From IMG/VR virus record IMGVR_UViG_3300023174_000525, positions 1-28,166 of that record: 28,166 bases of DNA; one strand, 5' to 3'. This stretch comes from a virus. The first letter of the stretch is position 1; each line of letters opens with the position of its first letter. The notes under the pieces were generated by a model, which saw only the letters and a list, made by a program, of their open reading frames with translations, had not been told where the DNA came from and did no database searches. Positions 26,154 to 28,166 of this stretch are shown one piece after another. A program made the translations under genes and the position numbers.

Positions 26154-26587
26154 TCGATCACTCCCTTGGCTTGATTGGCGTAGGCGCAGTAGCTGACGAT
26201 CTCCTCCTCATACTGGTCCTCCCACCACTTCTCGTACTTTCGCTTGGCGGCAGTTTCGCCCTCAGCCATGACGAGTCGAGTGTCTTCGAAACGCTCTTGG
26301 TCTTCGCCTTCGTACCAGCGAAACACGACTCCCTCTACAAGAAACAGTTTCATTTTCCGATATTCCATCCTGCGTTCGATGTCGTATGATTCGATCTCTC
26401 CTTGGAGCTCACCGATCTCGCGAGTCTGCTGATCAATGATCTCAGCGGCCTCGCCGAGCATCTTGCTCAGGTGACCGTGTCGATCGCGAAGCTGCTGGAT
26501 ATCAGCCTTGGCTGCGTCGATCCACTCGGCGACACATAGGTCGTCCTGCCAGCGGATCTCTCGATCTAGGATGTCAATCTCAGTCAT
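26150..26587 (-). CDS. 145-residue helical protein with a Trp-rich end
   Basis: From ATG 26587 (GGAG 8 nt upstream), MTEIDILDREIRWQDDLCVA..., a long coiled coil to about residue 80, then a beta-like KMKLFLVEGVVFRWYEGED and a C-terminal helix with KRKYEKWWEDQYEEEI. It overlaps the upstream gene by 8 bases. Unrecognised. Confidence 0.72.
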   Translation of the reverse strand: MTEIDILDREIRWQDDLCVAEWIDAAKADIQQLRDRHGHLSKMLGEAAEIIDQQTREIGELQGEIESYDIERRMEYRKMKLFLVEGVVFRWYEGEDQERFEDTRLVMAEGETAAKRKYEKWWEDQYEEEIVSYCAYANQAKGVIE

Positions 26588-26798
26588 AAGTCTCACTCCT
26601 TATCACGTTCAGTTCGCGTTCACTCTCGAGCTCGCGAGCTAGAACGTCCACGTACTGCAAGACTCTTTCCAAGAAGGCCACCTCGTCCTTGGTCAGGACG
26701 ACCGCGGTCTTCTGAGAGTCGTAGAGCTGAAGATCACGCTCCATCCGATCGATCCATCTGATCTTGGTGCGCAGCCGCTCGTTGATCTCGTTGATCAT
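26580..26798 (-). CDS. 72-residue helical protein
   Basis: From ATG 26798 (GGAG 7 nt upstream), MINEINERLRTKIRWIDRME..., two long helices with charged heptads (DEVAFLERVLQYVDVLAREL). It shares the acidic/helical style of its neighbours and may pair with them. Unrecognised. Confidence 0.7.
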   Translation of the reverse strand: MINEINERLRTKIRWIDRMERDLQLYDSQKTAVVLTKDEVAFLERVLQYVDVLARELESERELNVIRSETYD

Positions 26799-26809
26799 CT
26801 CTGTTCTCC

Positions 26810-26995
26810 TCACACCTTCTCTGGCGCTACGCCGTGGCCGAAGACTCGATATGGCTTACCCAAGGCGTCAAGCTCGGCCGTCATCTCCTCGAGCTCCTTG
26901 GCCGTGTAGCAGAATCGTGCGTTCCAGTCCAGAGAGTCCGGATTCTCGACGACGGTAAACAGGACGTTTCGATCGACTACGATATGATCAGTCAT
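26810..26995 (-). CDS. Hypothetical 61-residue protein
   Basis: MTDHIVVDRNVLFTVVENPD..., strand then helix (TAKELEEMTAELDALGKPYR) and strand, a compact alpha/beta protein. GAAGTGAT precedes ATG 26995 and the membrane peptide stop lies 2 bases upstream. Unrecognised. Confidence 0.68.
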   Translation of the reverse strand: MTDHIVVDRNVLFTVVENPDSLDWNARFCYTAKELEEMTAELDALGKPYRVFGHGVAPEKV

Positions 26996-26996
26996 A

Positions 26997-27074
26997 TCAC
27001 TTCTCCAGGGCTACGAAGAGGATGCAGCAGAAGGCCAGCGCCAGGCCGGCCATGGTGATATAGTATCCGATCAT
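26997..27074 (-). CDS. 25-residue membrane peptide
   Basis: MIGYYITMAGLALAFCCILF then VALEK: one membrane span. Supported by GGAG 8 nt before ATG 27074 and by a TGATG overlap with the upstream stop. Very short, so coding is likely but not certain. Function unknown. Confidence 0.58.
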   Translation of the reverse strand: MIGYYITMAGLALAFCCILFVALEK

Positions 27075-27334
27075 CACACGATCTCCTTGCGGGCCACCGC
27101 CGCCTTGAAGTTCTCGATCATGGCGTCACAGATCCAGAGCGTCTTGACCGGAGTACGATCGACGACCGAGAAGGCCCGGCCGCGCTCGTATCGAGTCTGC
27201 TCCTTGACGGAGTCGTACGCGTCGTAGTCCACCGGGATGCCCTTACGAACCTCGGCATAGCCGCGCTGAAAGGGAACCGAGGTGAGCATGTCGTAGAGGC
27301 CGCGCTGGGCCGTGGTGTGGTTCGAGATGGCCAT
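27074..27334 (-). CDS. Hypothetical 86-residue protein
   Basis: From ATG 27334 (GGAG 9 nt upstream), MAISNHTTAQRGLYDMLTSV..., then RGYAEVRKGIPVDYDAYDSV and a helical end (WICDAMIENFKAAVARKE). The open frame to 27376 passes a leader hairpin and has no site. First gene after the promoter at 27400-27440. Unrecognised. Confidence 0.7.
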   Translation of the reverse strand: MAISNHTTAQRGLYDMLTSVPFQRGYAEVRKGIPVDYDAYDSVKEQTRYERGRAFSVVDRTPVKTLWICDAMIENFKAAVARKEIV

Positions 27335-27358
27335 GGTAGTCTTCTCCGCGTGAATCTT

Positions 27359-27377
27359 CGTGCACCTGAGATGCACG
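27359..27377 (-). promoter_or_regulatory. Leader hairpin
   Basis: CGTGCA-TCTCAGG-TGCACG, a 6-bp stem in the 5' leader of the 86-residue gene, about 25 bp upstream of its start. No T run follows, so it is not a terminator. Confidence 0.5.
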
Positions 27378-27397
27378 ATAATTGCGTTCTTACTCTC

Positions 27398-27691
27398 TTA
27401 TCCTACTCTGAAAGACACCGCTTGTACATCATTATTTTCGTACGAAGCAGCTTTCTTCAGGCCCTTCTCGGTGATCCAGCAGGCCGCGGTCCACATCTGC
27501 AGGCCGTCAGTCTCCACGTAGCCCCGGCTCTGAAGGACGGAGATGGCCTCTCGAGCTCGAGTAGCCGACAGGAAGAGCTGTCCTCCGGTGACCGGACATA
27601 CCTTGGTCTCTACGACGCGATTGATCCACACGGGCTCTCTGAGACCGGCCCTGGCCAGACCGAGCAGGCAGTCCTTCTCGTCTTGCGTCAT
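27398..27691 (-). CDS. 97-residue winged-helix-like protein
   Basis: MTQDEKDCLLGLARAGLREP..., with TRAREAISVLQSRGYVETDG then WITEKGLKKA, which reads as recognition helix and wing of a winged-helix domain ending in a helix. GGAG lies 7 nt before ATG 27691. A DNA-binding regulator is a reasonable guess. Its last 10 codons hold the TGTACA-class promoter for the next unit. Moderate support. Confidence 0.68.
   Translation of the reverse strand: MTQDEKDCLLGLARAGLREPVWINRVVETKVCPVTGGQLFLSATRAREAISVLQSRGYVETDGLQMWTAACWITEKGLKKAASYENNDVQAVSFRVG
27400..27440 (-). promoter_or_regulatory. TGTACA-class promoter with CGAAAATA box
   Basis: Minus strand CGAAAATA (27440-27433), TGTACA (27428-27423), 17-bp spacer, TAGGAT (-10 at 27405-27400). 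It sits within the end of the winged-helix-like gene. Confidence 0.75.
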
Positions 27692-27692
27692 C

Positions 27693-27896
27693 TTAGCTCT
27701 CCTTCTTGAGTCTTACGTACACGGCGGTGACGTCGGCTCCGTAGGCGGGGCAGACGATGATCCTCTCAGAGAGGCCGTCCGGACCGCGCTCTCCGCTCTC
27801 GCCGCAGATGAAGGGCGAGTGGATGCCACGGATCTGATCCAGCACTCTCAGCAGGACGTCTCTCTGAGCCGTCACATCCTCCAGAGTCTCGGTCAT
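27693..27896 (-). CDS. Hypothetical 67-residue protein
   Basis: MTETLEDVTAQRDVLLRVLD..., a helix then a beta-rich half (GLSERIIVCPAYGADVTAVY). ATG overlaps the upstream stop (ATGA at 27896-27893). Unrecognised. Confidence 0.66.
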   Translation of the reverse strand: MTETLEDVTAQRDVLLRVLDQIRGIHSPFICGESGERGPDGLSERIIVCPAYGADVTAVYVRLKKES

Positions 27897-28166
27897 GCCC
27901 GCACCTCGACGTAGACGTCACAGCGCTGGGCGTACAGCAGGTCGATGTCACGAGCTCCGGAGAAGTCGATCATCTTGGCGAAGGGATTGTTCCGACCGAG
28001 GCGACCACGAACACGCAGCCGGAGCCGATCGCGAAGAGTGGAGTCCTCGAAGCCGGTCCGCTTGGACCACGCCTTGGCCCGTTGATTCTGCTCCCTGACG
28101 AAAGCCTGATACATCGGAATCAGGCCGTCCGGATCGATCGGCTCGCCGGCGACCACTGGCAGAGTG
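27893..28166 (-). CDS. Hypothetical protein, N-terminus beyond the window
   Basis: The frame stays open to the right edge (GTG at 28156 is not convincing). The visible part is basic (TLRDRLRLRVRGRLGRNNPF) and ends in DLLYAQRCDVYVEVRA, an alpha/beta C-terminus. ATG 28112 could be an internal start. The real start may lie outside. Unrecognised. Confidence 0.55.
   Translation of the reverse strand, partial: TLPVVAGEPIDPDGLIPMYQAFVREQNQRAKAWSKRTGFEDSTLRDRLRLRVRGRLGRNNPFAKMIDFSGARDIDLLYAQRCDVYVEVRA

Overview
The window is a piece of a lytic T4-superfamily myovirus genome. Every supported gene lies on the minus strand, so transcription runs from high to low coordinates. The evidence is the block hsp20 - family B DNA polymerase (gp43) - UvsX recombinase - DnaB-type helicase (gp41), in the gene order typical of T4-like and especially cyanophage-like genomes, with T4-type late promoter boxes (TATAAATA/GATAAATA), endonuclease VII-like and HNH homing-type genes, and a tRNA array. 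The host should be Gram-negative because the phage encodes an outer-membrane beta-barrel. An alphaproteobacterial host is a reasonable guess from the lipid-remodelling gene pair, but the sequence does not prove it.

Layout from low to high coordinates: thyX (cut by the left edge), dps, a small membrane protein, a DUF932 gene and a 38-residue basic protein (1-2.4 kb); the replication block gp41-uvsX-gp43 with hsp20 (2.4-8 kb); a nucleotidyltransferase-fold protein, a small winged-helix protein, a coiled-coil membrane protein and an outer-membrane beta-barrel (8-11.5 kb); a tRNA region (11.66-14.4 kb) with tRNAs Glu, Lys, Leu, Ser, Tyr, initiator Met, Arg, Trp and Asn, two degenerate tRNA-like elements, two homing-type endonuclease genes and several mini-genes, followed at 14.84-14.99 kb by a tRNA fragment and an unexplained structured RNA; a secreted Tyr/Pro-rich protein (15 kb); a glycosyltransferase plus metallophosphoesterase pair resembling the bacterial Agt/PlcP lipid-remodelling enzymes (16.2-17.9 kb); then a dense run of small, mostly unrecognised genes to the right edge, with two more tRNAs (Met or Ile2, and Gln) and a second phosphoesterase. 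Many neighbours overlap by 1-4 bases (TGATG, ATGA, TAATG), so translation is probably coupled.

Regulation is unusually readable. Eight promoters share a TGTACA or near-identical -35 hexamer, 16-17 bp spacing and a TANNAT -10, mostly with extended -10 TGN. Six of them carry a CGAAAATA-like box exactly 11-12 bp upstream of the -35. Other units (uvsX, gp43, a mini membrane gene, the 13.5 kb genes, the tRNAs) have ordinary TTGACA/TTACAT promoters. A late class has NATAAATA boxes, and at the endonuclease genes these sit in or against hairpins that would hide the ribosome binding site or start codon on read-through transcripts, as in T4 late-regulated genes. The most interesting biological proposal is a late-expressed phage cassette that converts host phospholipid to diacylglycerol and then to glycolipid.
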